From Chara braunii (Eukaryota; Streptophyta; Charophyceae; Charales; Characeae), in NCBI GenBank assembly GCA_003427395.1, contig BFEA01000525.1, positions 29,733 to 55,648 on the forward strand: 25,916 bases of DNA. The letters run 5' to 3'. Below the pieces are notes generated by a model. That model was not told where the DNA came from and did not search any database. It worked only from the letters and a program-made list of their open reading frames with translations. A program made the position numbers and the translations under genes. This document shows, piece after piece, positions 8,335 to 17,371 of the stretch; position 1 is the first letter of the stretch, and the number at the start of each line of letters is the position of its first letter.

Positions 8335-9183
8335 CTATGATATCTCCATGGATTCCCCTTTTGGGCTGCTCGCCTCTCCTCCTCTCTGCTGTTCTGCTAG
8401 TTTTGGCGTTTGACTCTCGTCTGTCCCGTGGCTGGTGGTCTCCTCTTGGGCCCTCTTACTCGAATGTTTCTCCCGAGTTTCTTCCTCTGTTCCTGCATCA
8501 GGTCCGTTCCTCTTCAGTGAGGGACCCGTGGTGGAGTCCCAATCCCCGCCTTCGCAGTCCATGTTGTCTCCTTGCTCCTCTTGCTCTGCTTCTTGCTGCA
8601 CTTGGCTTTCTCCACGGTTTTCCCTTGTTTTCTCCCTTTGATCTTGCATGTGATCCTCGCGGTTCTCCATGAACACTTGTTCCACTGTTTTCCCCACTTG
8701 GTGTAGCTCCTCCATTGTGCCGATTCTCTGCTTGTCGTCTATTACCATCGATGCTTCAATCATTGGTTTAATAAAAAAAACGGTGTCCTTATCCTCCATT
8801 CGCTTGGACCTTGTTTGTCTCCACCTACTATCGTAGTGTGGGTAAACATCGGGCTTCAAGGTCGGTGTGCCCTTGAGGACCTAGACCCACTTGGGGTTCT
8901 CGAGGTTATCGTCGAAGATCCCCCCGTACTGGGCTGAATTGATGTACCACACACCTGGCTTGTTGTCACATTCTGCCAGCATCGATTGTCCCAACGGCGT
9001 CTGTTTGTTGATCGTCCCTGCTTGTGGGCAGTTTGACCCCAGGTGACCCTTTCCCCAGCATTTAAAGCAGAAGGGGTTGGTTTTCATCGAGAAAAAGATG
9101 GTGAGGCATTCGCTGCTCTTCCAGGAGATCCATTGCTCGGGGAATTTCAGTGGTGCTCCTAAGGTGACCTCCGGACATGCTAC
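8335..9183 (-). pseudogene. LINE ORF1 with CCHC zinc knuckle, cut by Gypsy-1
   Basis: Immediately downstream of the LTR boundary the minus strand reads an ORF1/gag-like region: FPEQWISWKSSECLTIFFS, then a CCHC knuckle CFKCWGKGHLGSNC (9069-9028) with all four ligands, then KWV-stop-VLKGTPTLKPDVY. There is a single TAG at 8881-8883, and the frame continues in register to 8335 as a highly charged tail (REKTRENRGESQ, EEETREKHSSKR). Plant LINE ORF1 proteins carry such a knuckle after an RNA-binding DUF4283-like domain. That N-terminal domain would lie beyond 9183 and is absent. Confidence 0.75.
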
Positions 9184-9435
9184 TGCAATGACCCACCAAA
9201 AACATAGAGTGAGAACACTGCTGATTTCTGGGATTTGCCGGTGGAATGAATGCCTTGCAGAGATTCCCACAGTCTGTTGTGGTTTCCAAGTCTGTGTGTG
9301 TGTGCGTGCATGTTGGTTTGCATGCCTGTCTGAGTGCTTTGTTGGCTGAGTGTGTGTGTGACCCGCAAGGGTACTTGTTGGTTGAAAGGCCCCGCAGGGC
9401 CGGTACTTACCTGTGGCCGTGACTTTGAGGGTTGC

Positions 9436-9541
9436 AGCGGGGAAAACACTCAAGTAGCGGGGGTAGGCCCACGACACTGAAAGCAGCGGGGAAAAACACT
9501 CAAGTAGCAGGTAGGCCGGTACCACTCAAGTAGTGGTAGGA
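9436..9541 (+). repeat. Short direct repeats inside the LTR, candidate U3 enhancer units
   Basis: A unit of the form CAGCGGGGAAAACACTCAAG followed by TAGC-GGTAGGCC occurs at about 9436-9469 and 9484-9517. A shorter ACTCAAGTAGTGGTAGG follows at about 9532. The same array is kept in the 3' LTR at about 17620-17730. Repeats near the start of an LTR often act as U3 enhancers; that role is inference here. Confidence 0.5.
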
Positions 9542-10257
9542 GTATCAGGTACTCGAGGCCGAGCAGAAGAAGACAAAAAGTTGGCATTTTTAGCGGCCCA
9601 GTAGCGGTAGGATAGAGGTAGGCTGGTACCAGTCCAAGTAGCCCAGGTCTAGGGCCTGTCTGGACGATAGCAGAGCCTGCAATGACGTTTCCCTCTGAAA
9701 GGGAGGAGGTACCGGTTGCTGGGAGGCCGCTCGGCCCAGGAAGTCACCGCCCAAAAGGCTAGTAGGCCTCTATATCTTCCGGAGAAGCATGTAGCTCCTC
9801 CTCATTTGTGGTATGCAAGGATTGGTGACATGCTGCTGAGCCAAGCGCTGGACTGGTACAGCGCTGCCTGGAGGTGAAGGGCAGTTGGGCGCTCAGCCTG
9901 GCTATGGCGAGAAGCCCAGCCTGCGGAGGAGGAAGAAGGGGGCGAAGGAGGAGAGTGGCGAGGCACCTACCTGGGTATGGTGGACACCATCTTCATCACC
10001 TTGTTGGGCGCTGCATTTGGAAGGCCCCAGTTGGGGTAGTGCCGCACCGAGGAAGTTCGAGGCAGAGTCAGGCATGGCGGCTTAGTCAGCAGCGGCATAG
10101 CTGCTTTGGGTTGTCCTTTGGACAGGAGTGCAGCGCCATAGCTGCTTTGTGTTGTCCTGTGCACAGAGAGGGGCAAAGCCCTCAGTTGTCTGCCATAGCC
10201 TAGGCTTGTGAGAAGTGGAAGAAGGGGGGAAGCCGTGGGTATAATGGACCTGTTGTG

Positions 10258-10422
10258 GTTGTTGTTGTGTCAGCAGTAAGAGGGAACTTCGGATATTGAT
10301 TCTGGTTCATCCACTCATTGTTATTATTATTATTGGGAANGTTGTTGTTGTGTCAGCAGTAAGAGGGAACTTCGGATATTGATTCTGGTTCATCCACTCA
10401 TTGTTATTATTATTATTGGGAA
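10258..10422. other. Unmerged assembly gap: exact 82-base duplication around one N
   Basis: Positions 10258-10339 and 10341-10422 are identical and are separated by a single N at 10340. The 3' LTR shows the same type of scar at the same place with only 22 duplicated bases (18425-18446 and 18448-18469, N at 18447). Duplications of different length ending exactly at an N point to overlapping contig ends that were not collapsed, not to a genomic repeat. Confidence 0.85.
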
Positions 10423-10506
10423 GAAGAATAAGATTGGAGAAGTTGAGGAGGAGGAGGAAGGTGGAGAGAGAAGGGGGATTTGTCATTGGTCTTGCTGGTG
10501 TACATC

Positions 10507-10538
<32 letters not shown>

Positions 10539-10675
10539 CTTCTTCTTCTTCTTCTTCTTCTCTCTCTCTTCTCTGATCTCTGTCTCTTTGCAAGTGCTTT
10601 CATTTCTTTCGCAATTAGGTGGCATTGTCTTTCGTTGTGAATTTGCGCTTTGGGAATGACCAGGATCGTAACAAT

Positions 10676-10691
10676 TGGTATCGGAGCGAGC
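10676..10691 (+). other. Primer binding site for initiator tRNA-Met
   Basis: TGGTATCGGAGCGAGC lies two bases after the LTR end. The first 12 bases match the complement of the 3' end of plant initiator tRNA-Met (TGGTATCAGAGC) with one change (A to G). This is the normal minus-strand primer site of plant Ty3/Gypsy elements, and it fixes the 5' LTR end. Confidence 0.88.
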
Positions 10692-12020
10692 TTACTGCCG
10701 GCGAGAGGTGTTAGTCACCCTAAACCTAATTCCGAATTAGGTTAGGGCTAACCTAATCTCGGATTAGGGTCGGAAGTTAGGGTTAAGAGGGGCAGTGAGG
10801 TATGTGAATACTGCCCCCACCTGGTTAGGTCACGTACGGTCGACATCAGACTTGACCAGGTTGCTTGTGTGATCGGATGGGGTGGCGAGACACAAAGAAG
10901 GCTGATTGGAGTAAGCGAGAGGGAGTAGAGAGTGAGAGGTACTCGCACCTGGAATCTGCACTTCAAGAAGATATTGAATGACTTTTGGGCTTCCCCTCAA
11001 GAGGGAGACTTGATCGGAGGTTGCCATATCTGCATCGAAGAGCTGCAAGTTGCTACTTTGGTCTTCAGACATCGATGGGGGATCCGACGTTGCAACAGGG
11101 GTGTAGGGAGGCCCTCTTAGTCATGCTGGGACACTTCGTGTAGTGGTAGCTAGGGGTCAGGAGGACTTATGAGAGAGGGGGGTGAGTCGTTATCCATCTT
11201 TGGGGGCCGGGCCTCACAGGTAAGTGTCGTGTGACCTGGTTATGCCCGTGGGAGGTTGCGTGGTGCTTCATGGCCTGTTGGGGTGTGCTGGGCTCTCTTC
11301 CTCTTCTCTGCAGTCTTGGTTGTGTGTGTGAGCATGTGGATTGCTTTCTCACCTGATGGATGGATGGATGATGTATCTTGTTCTCAATGACATATTATTC
11401 TACGGTGCATTGTTTTTTCATTTCCGAACGACTGTAGGGGTAAGTTTTTGCTGAAAGTTGTCTTTCCCTTTTCAGTACGGTAGAGACAGTTTGGGACTGA
11501 CTTGGTACACCTATCTCATTGGTCCTGGTCCATGACCTACTTGGGACCTTCGAGACTCAGTGGGACCAGGCCCAACGGGACAGGACCTTTAGGGCCCAAA
11601 TCTGTTGCCATCAATGCATCTCTTTGTTGTGTTGAATTTGGGGGACATACGACTAGTAAGGGCATTCCTTTCAAGGGGATCTTGACTGGTCTTACTGCAT
11701 GTTCTCACATACTGCCCCGCGTTTGGCTTGGCGACTGTCTGCACCCCTCGAAATCTCCATTGTTGCAGTTAGTTTTCTTCGGCTGACTTATTGTGGTACA
11801 TGCTCCTTGTCAGATTAGACAAGAGGGGATCTCCAACTAATCTGATCGGGCCCGTTCGATAAGTCAGTCCTCTTTTTCGTTTTTTTTTCACTATTTAATT
11901 ATTTGTCTTTATTCTGCTGCGTGAATGCCATTCTCTGAGTCCAAATGAATTGCCGCTCCGGCTAGGAGTTCTACCTTCTACTCTTGATGATTTACTGTGT
12001 TTCTTTAATCTGAACTATCT
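10692..12020 (+). other. Gypsy-1 untranslated leader with two structured segments
   Basis: About 1.3 kb separates the PBS from the gag ATG, and I see no supported gene in it. Near its start (10724-10769) is a long quasi-palindrome centred on TTAGGGCTAA. Near its end (11783-11867) is a nested stem: CTGACTTAT pairs with ATAAGTCAG and, inside it, CAGATTAG pairs with CTAATCTG. A short GGAT tandem repeat lies near 11355. Leaders of LTR elements usually carry dimerisation and packaging signals, so these stems are candidates. Confidence 0.5.
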
Positions 12021-13646
12021 ATGTCCGGTATTGAGACGCGTGCGCAGAAAGCGAAAAGAGAGAGAAGGGAGAGAGAAGGTGTTCTTTTTGAGAGTGTGAG
12101 GAGGGGTAAGAGGAGTGTTCGTCCAAAAGTAAGCAAAGTGCAGACCTCTCTTGAGAGATCTACTGACGCCCTATCCTCCAGCATGGCAGACATCATATCC
12201 GAACAATGGAAGGCCATGCTGGATGCAGCGGCCGAGAACGAGAAACCTTTCTTTCAGAAACTTTATGAGGACGCAATGCACAGAGAGAGGGAGGCAGAGG
12301 CAGCAGCCAAAGCCACAAGTATTGTTGCACAAGTGGCCCTCCTCGAGGTTCCAAAATCGAATGATTACCGGTTCCAAGAGAAGCTAGCTGCTGCCATAGC
12401 AGCCTTGGTTCGACTGCGGACCTTGGAAGATATAGAGTCCCATGTGACAACTCTGGAGCAACGAAACCAAGAGCTGCAGGCTGAGATAGTCAGCCTCAAA
12501 CAGTCCCAATTGTCTGCCCCCGTCCTCCTAATCCTCGTCCTGCTGCAGTCCCAGTCTCTCACCCTAACACAGTCCTCATGTAGAGAGCAAGCGGAATTGT
12601 GACGAGCGCAGGAACCGGTGCCAGATCCTCAAACGGCAGCGCCAGCAGTTCTACATTGGCCCCTGTCCCAAATGCAGGAACATCAGCCCAAAACGCCGCA
12701 GTTCTTATTGGCATACAATACAATGGTCCCGTAGTGGACAAGAGGGCGACCACTCTGTCGTCCAAGTACGATGGGATGGGGGACATCACCTCTTGGATGA
12801 ACTCCATGCGCTCATACTTCGAGGTACTGCAAACACCGCAGGAAGACCGAAGCATGATCATGGGCACGAATATTGAGCCCGCCGTATGGAGTTTCATAGA
12901 ACTCCAAGCTGTTACTGCAGGTTATGAGAGAATTGATCTGACTGAGTGGCTGAAAGTGACTCATGTACGTACTCTTGAGGACCTCCTCATCGCGCAATAT
13001 CAAGCAAGATAAGCACGCTGCACTCAAGTCAAGGCTAAAGCTTGAGGCCCTCAAGGGCCAAAAGTGGAGGACTTCCATGCAGGCTTTGGAACAGCACTTG
13101 ACTGGTATGTTCACCACTCCAAACCTGGGATGGACTGACGTGTCTTACATGAATGTAGTTATAGGAGTGGCCCCTGAAGGATATATCTCCCAGCTAGGAC
13201 TCAAAGACCAAACGACTTGGTGAGAGCTACTAACGGATCTAGTCAATCTAGAAGCCAAGGACCTCGCCAGACGTGCAAAGGCACCCGCTGCAAGTAGAAC
13301 CTCGCAACGCAAGGGGTACGAAAGCAGCAACCAGCTTGCCCTGCATGAACATCGGAAGGCTGAGGAGCAGTCCTATGCGGATGATCAGTCTCTAGATGAC
13401 GATCTAGAGCTGGACTCCGACGTGGGCTGTTCTACATCAACCCTTGAGTCTGACATGAATACTGAAGAAAAATGCAATGCCTTTAAAAAGACTGCTTCAA
13501 GCAAAGGGCCTAACCGTGGTTCGAGTAAGGGAACTATAACACACCTCCCCAAGAATGCGAATATCCTTGAGAAGCCGGAGGATGCTTCCACCAAGCCTTG
13601 GGAAACCCTCTACATTAGCCAAAAGGAGTGGAAGAGAAGATCATAA
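12021..13646 (+). pseudogene. Gypsy-1 gag (capsid precursor), frameshifted
   Basis: The ATG at 12021 starts MSGIETRAQKAKRERRE, a basic N-terminus followed by a long helical region (about 12180-12500; DIESHVTTLEQRNQELQAEI looks like a coiled coil). The frame then shifts near 12600 into one with the retrotransposon gag core: DGMGDITSWMNSMRSYFEVL, about 80 residues later KHAALKSRLKLEALKGQKW, then HLTGMFTTPNL, MNVVIGVAPEGYISQLGL and LTDLVNLEAKDL. A second shift occurs near 13010, and TGA at 13221-13223 interrupts the last part. Gag would form the virus-like particle. No zinc knuckle is seen in the intact parts. Confidence 0.8.
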
Positions 13647-14266
13647 CTGCGAGTGTGCTTGCATGGTCAGAAGCCTGGGCATGTTGTGCAGGAATGTTAT
13701 CGTCTGTAGGGAAACAAGCAAAGGGCGTAAAAGAGTCATCAACACTCTCTACAACAAGGGAAGTTGAACAGTCAGTTGCAGACCCCTTTAAGGAGCCTGA
13801 ATATGACCAACAGCCTGCTCTTGAAGCCCGAATTGATGTTGAATCCAAGGCTGTTGCAGTCCAAGTACTTTACACTAAGCCTTGGGAGGAGACTAAGGAA
13901 GTTGACTTCCACTCTCACCTGGAACATTGGCTGCAGCTCACGCAGCAACGCCGTGTTCAAGGGAGTGTGGAACTGACCTTCTTTAAGTTGCTCATTAACC
14001 GCCGATACATCCGCGTGCTGATTGATAGTGACTGAACGACTAACTTCTTTTCTCCTAACGGGATTCGTAAGGCGGGCCTGGGAATGAAGCAAGTGGAATT
14101 GCAGAACCCTTGTCAGACCCAGGTAGGCAACCAAGAGGTTGTCACCTCAACACATGTTGTCAAAGGTGTGCACGTCACCTTTGACAAGGATCGCACAGTC
14201 ACACATGAGCTAAACTCTTACATCCTGGACAAGTGTCCTTTCGACGCGGTCATTGGCTTGGGCTAG
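13628..14266 (+). pseudogene. Gypsy-1 aspartic protease, active site destroyed
   Basis: One frame runs through 13628-14266 with a stop at 14033-14035. The sequence around it is RVLIDSD-stop-TTNFFS, where the family has a D(S/T)GA-type motif followed by TxNF. The Gly has become Asp (14030-14032) and the next codon is TGA. Downstream, DAVIGLG-stop-L corresponds to the conserved hydrophobic-Gly-Met-x-Trp-Leu end of retroelement proteases, with the Trp codon now TAG. The protease normally cuts the Gag-Pol polyprotein; this copy cannot. Confidence 0.8.
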
Positions 14267-15608
14267 TTAAAGGCTCATTGTCTAAGGACCACGTGGGCAG
14301 ATACTCAGTTCGTGGTGCGTGATGCCAAGGGGAACAAGCGTACCGTTCTATTAGACGAGACGCGCGAGTCCCCTGTGACTTTATTGAGTGCAAACAAATT
14401 CTGCAAATCAGTGCGCAGATGAAGGAAGTTGAGCATGTGCCTGTAGCTCTTGTAAAACCTCGCCATATGCCTTCTACTTTTGTTGCATTTTCTACCTCGA
14501 AAAGTAATTCTACTTTTATTACCTCTACTTCTATTCCATCTACTTCTATTGTAAAAAATCAGTCCACTTCTTATCCAAGTACTTCGAATTCGGTTGTAAT
14601 TGCTGTAAATTTTCAATCTGATTTTTTCTCTCCTGATGAGGATGATCCTCCACCGTAAGTCCCAACAAACATTCGTCGTCTATTAGATCGATTTCCTGAA
14701 GTTCTGGCCAAACCTCGTGGAGTTCCCGAGCGTCCGGTCAAACACAAGATCGAGATGATAGAAGGGAGTGTTCCTCCAAAGGGCTGCGTCTACCGTATGA
14801 GATAAGGCGAGTTGGAGGAGTTGGGGAGACAAATTGATGACATGATTGATCGTGGATAGATTAGGCCTAGTGAGTCTGACTTCGGTGCACCTGTCCTGTT
14901 TGTGCCGAGGAAAGGAGGCAAACTCCGGATGTGTATTGACTATCGTGGCCTAAACCGTATCACCCGAAAAAAACGCTTATCCCTTGCCGCGCATAGATGA
15001 TCTGCTAGATGTTGCAGCTGGGTGCAAGGTCTTCTCCAAGATCGACCTCAATTCTGGCTACCACTAGATTGAAGTTGATCCGAGTGACCAGCACAAAACT
15101 GCATTTAAAACACGCGATGGGTTGTATTTAATTCATCGTTATGCCCTTCGGTCTTACGAATGCACCAGCCACGTTTCAGTGCCTCATGGACAAGGTTCTC
15201 CACCATCAGCTCAACAGGTTTTTGGTTGTTTACCTAGAGGACATCCTGATTTTTAGCAAGTCCATGGAAGAGCACGTCCAACACCTTGGGGAGGTTTTGT
15301 AGGTCCTCAAGGAGGCACAACTACACCTCAACTTAGAGAAATCTGAGTTTGGGAGGGACAGTGTCATCTATCTCGGGCACCGGTTGTCTGCAAACGGCCT
15401 TGAGCCGGAGGCAACCAAGGTTGAAGTTATAAGAAAGTGGCCTCAACCGGCGAACGTCCGCGAAATGCATTCTTTCCTTGGTTTGGCTTCGTATTACCGG
15501 AAGTTTGTACCCAAATTTTATGTCATTGCTCACCCACTCTCGAGACTAACAAGCAAAAATGTTGCCTATGTGTGGTGTGAGAAATGCGAGACTGCGTTCC
15601 AATCTTGA
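14267..15608 (+). pseudogene. Gypsy-1 reverse transcriptase, multiple stops and frameshifts
   Basis: After a Ser/Thr-rich connector (14419-14658), the RT is readable across three frames. The first runs to about 14975 with in-frame stops at 14656-14658 and two more near 14800 and 14860; it contains [31 protein letters not shown] and DYRGLNRIT. The second is about 14980-15130, with [11 protein letters not shown] and [13 protein letters not shown]-stop (motif A). The third runs from about 15140, with [13 protein letters not shown] (motif B) and [11 protein letters not shown] (motif C). Motif C is YLED at 15231-15242 where the family has YxDD, so a catalytic Asp is Glu. Another one-base loss near 15604 separates RT from RNase H. 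Confidence 0.87.
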
Positions 15609-17068
15609 AAGAGGCTTTGGTAAGTCATCTTATGCTCCGCATTGCGGATCCCAACCTCACGTTCGTAGTTACTATGGACGCGAGCCAGTATGGGATTGGT
15701 GCAGTGCTGCAACAAGATGATGGCGATGGCCTGCGTCCACTCGAGTACTACAGCAAATGCATACCCATCCACAAGGTAGCTACCTCCACGTATATGCGTG
15801 AGCTCTATGCCTTGCGCGAAGCACTTACACATTGGAAGCACTACCTCCTCGGTCGTCACTTCAAGGTCTACTCAGATCATCAAACCTTGCATTGGATTAA
15901 AACACAAACTGATATCTCTCCGACGCTGACCCGCTGGTTGCATGACATTGATGTTTACAATTTTGAACTGAAACACAAGAAAGGTTGTTATAACCGTGTT
16001 GCTGATGCCTTGTCGCGCCATCCTGAGTTTTCGACTTGCCTTGTGGACTCATATGACCTCCGAAGGAAACCGAAGGAGGATCTAGTCGAACACACTGCCA
16101 AGGATCCGGACCTTAGTCCCATTCTTAAGCAGCTCAAGGCTGACCCTAGTAGTCAGCCTGATTTTCACGAGTATGAGAGTCTTGTATTCCACCGGTATGG
16201 GAAGTTTGATCGTTTGTGTGTACCCGACCACTCACCTCTCCGGACTCATTTCTTGGATTTGGCACATGGTCGGAGTGGACACTTCGGCTTTGAAAAGATT
16301 TATGGAAGTCTTTTGCAACATTTTGGTTGGCGAGGAATGAAGGGATCGACTCATAAATTTATTGTTGAATGTCAAGTCTGTCAAAGAACCAAGGTCCATA
16401 GGCATAAGCCTTATGGCCTGCTGAAACCCCTCCCAATCCCTGATAGGCCCGGTGAGTCGGTCTCTATCGATTTCACGGACATGGGGAAGGTGAGCGAGGG
16501 AGGACATTCACAAGTCATGGTCATTGTGGATCGTTTTTCCAAATTTCTGAATTTGACTCCTCTACCTCATGCACCAACTGAGCTTGTGATCGAAGCATTT
16601 CACCAGTGGTACATTCTGCAGTATGGACCCCCGAAAACTCTTGTGAGTGATCGGGACACTAGATTCATTAGTGCTGATTGGAAGGACTTTACTTCGCAGA
16701 TCTACGGCATTAAACTCAACAAGACTTCGGGTCGACACCCCGAAGCCAATGAATTGGCTGAGGAAATAAACCAGACTCTCATTCAATTACTGTGCGCGTT
16801 AATTGTTCCAGATCAAAACACGTGGGACAAGGAGTTACACAAAGTGAAGGGGTTGTACAGCAACTTCATTCACTCTGCAAACTGGCGTAACACCGAATCA
16901 GTTGCAATATGGTTGGCAGTTGCGCAATCCTCTCTCCTATTTGTTCCCCGAACGGTCCCCTGGTCTGACGCCCGGCATGCCTGGCTACAATGCCAAGTAT
17001 GCACGCCTGCTCAAAGCTGCTATCGTAGCAATAAACAAGTGTTAGCACGCCATGATCAAACATGCTAA
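15584..17068 (+). CDS. Gypsy-1 RNase H plus integrase, 494-codon open frame
   Basis: This is the longest open frame of the element. RNase H spans about residues 15-150, with VTMDASQYGIGAVLQQ, MRELYALREAL, VYSDHQTL and RVADALSRH. The integrase zinc domain follows (H-x-GH-FG then CQVCQRTK). The catalytic core has D in SIDFTDM (16469), D in VSDRDTRF (16649) and E in NELAEEINQTL (16760), a D,D-36-E spacing. The normal HPQTDGQTE text is changed to HPEANELAE. Integrase joins element DNA to the host genome. The frame is one base out from RT, and after about residue 430 the translation no longer resembles integrase, implying a shift near 16870. It belongs to a dead element. Confidence 0.85.
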   Translation: MRDCVPILKEALVSHLMLRIADPNLTFVVTMDASQYGIGAVLQQDDGDGLRPLEYYSKCIPIHKVATSTYMRELYALREALTHWKHYLLGRHFKVYSDHQTLHWIKTQTDISPTLTRWLHDIDVYNFELKHKKGCYNRVADALSRHPEFSTCLVDSYDLRRKPKEDLVEHTAKDPDLSPILKQLKADPSSQPDFHEYESLVFHRYGKFDRLCVPDHSPLRTHFLDLAHGRSGHFGFEKIYGSLLQHFGWRGMKGSTHKFIVECQVCQRTKVHRHKPYGLLKPLPIPDRPGESVSIDFTDMGKVSEGGHSQVMVIVDRFSKFLNLTPLPHAPTELVIEAFHQWYILQYGPPKTLVSDRDTRFISADWKDFTSQIYGIKLNKTSGRHPEANELAEEINQTLIQLLCALIVPDQNTWDKELHKVKGLYSNFIHSANWRNTESVAIWLAVAQSSLLFVPRTVPWSDARHAWLQCQVCTPAQSCYRSNKQVLARHDQTC

Positions 17069-17330
17069 CAAGTCGTGCAAAGAAGGGAACTTCAAAGTAG
17101 GGAGTTATGTCTGGGTCAAAATGTCTGGGTTTTCTGACGAAGAGGGCGTATCACGAAAGCTTCTTCCATTGTACTATAGCCCTTGGCAGGTTCTAAAGGT
17201 GATTGGGGATGAACGACAAATTGCTGATGGACAGACTGCTAAGTTTTATGCAAAACTCACTCCTCACTATCTTACCAAATCTTTGTTTCTGATCTACCCC
17301 TACGATGCATTTTGTGCCGCCTCTGAATGA
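17052..17330 (+). pseudogene. Gypsy-1 integrase C-terminal tail
   Basis: In a different frame from the integrase core this piece reads MIKHANKSCKEGNFKVGSYV, then VWVKMSGFSDEEGVSRKLLP, then LYYSPWQVLKVIGDE, the typical GDxVWV and KL-x(3)YxGP-type segment of Ty3/Gypsy integrase tails. The conserved YxGP is YYSP. No convincing chromodomain follows. It ends about 40 bases before the 3' LTR. Confidence 0.75.
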
Positions 17331-17357
17331 GTTACTCGCTTGAAGGGACCTCGCTCT

Positions 17358-17371
17358 TGAGAGGGGGGTAG
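17358..17371 (+). other. Polypurine tract of Gypsy-1
   Basis: TTGAGAGGGGGGTAG lies directly before the 3' LTR start (TGTAATGACC at 17372). A G-rich purine run at this place primes plus-strand synthesis in LTR elements. The T two bases before the LTR slightly interrupts the purine run. Confidence 0.8.

Larger units (their letters stand above)
2746..9183 (-). mobile_element. Degenerate non-LTR retrotransposon (LINE, APE-endonuclease type)
   Basis: Read on the minus strand from 9183 down to about 2746, the order is ORF1 (CCHC knuckle, acidic/basic region, coiled coil), ORF2 (APE endonuclease, RT, C-terminal region), a 3' UTR of about 400 bases and an A-rich (GAA)-containing tail (the plus strand is T/CTT-rich at 2746-2792). 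This is the layout of plant L1-type LINEs. All long frames contain stops or frameshifts, so the copy is dead. Its 5' end is missing because the Gypsy-1 5' LTR begins at 9184 inside ORF1. The missing part is not found after the Gypsy-1 3' LTR. Confidence 0.85.
9184..10673 (+). repeat. 5' LTR of Gypsy-1
   Basis: It begins TGCAATGACCCACC, matching the 3' LTR start at 17372, and ends GATCGTAACA. It contains TG repeats near 9290, a short direct-repeat cluster (9436-9541), an exact 82-base duplication around an N (10258-10422) and a (TTC)n tract of about 17 units near 10510-10560, against about 6 in the 3' LTR. Frames inside it (for example 9874-10203) have no domain and are not genes. The second base pair of the canonical TGTA start is changed to TGCA. 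Confidence 0.9.

Noticed and set aside
9874-10203. 109-codon frame inside the 5' LTR
   Set aside because: Interrupted in the 3' LTR by indels; no domain and no similarity to gag.
10307-10640. Poly-Arg and poly-Leu frames
   Set aside because: Translations of the (CTT)n microsatellite, partly crossing the N scar.
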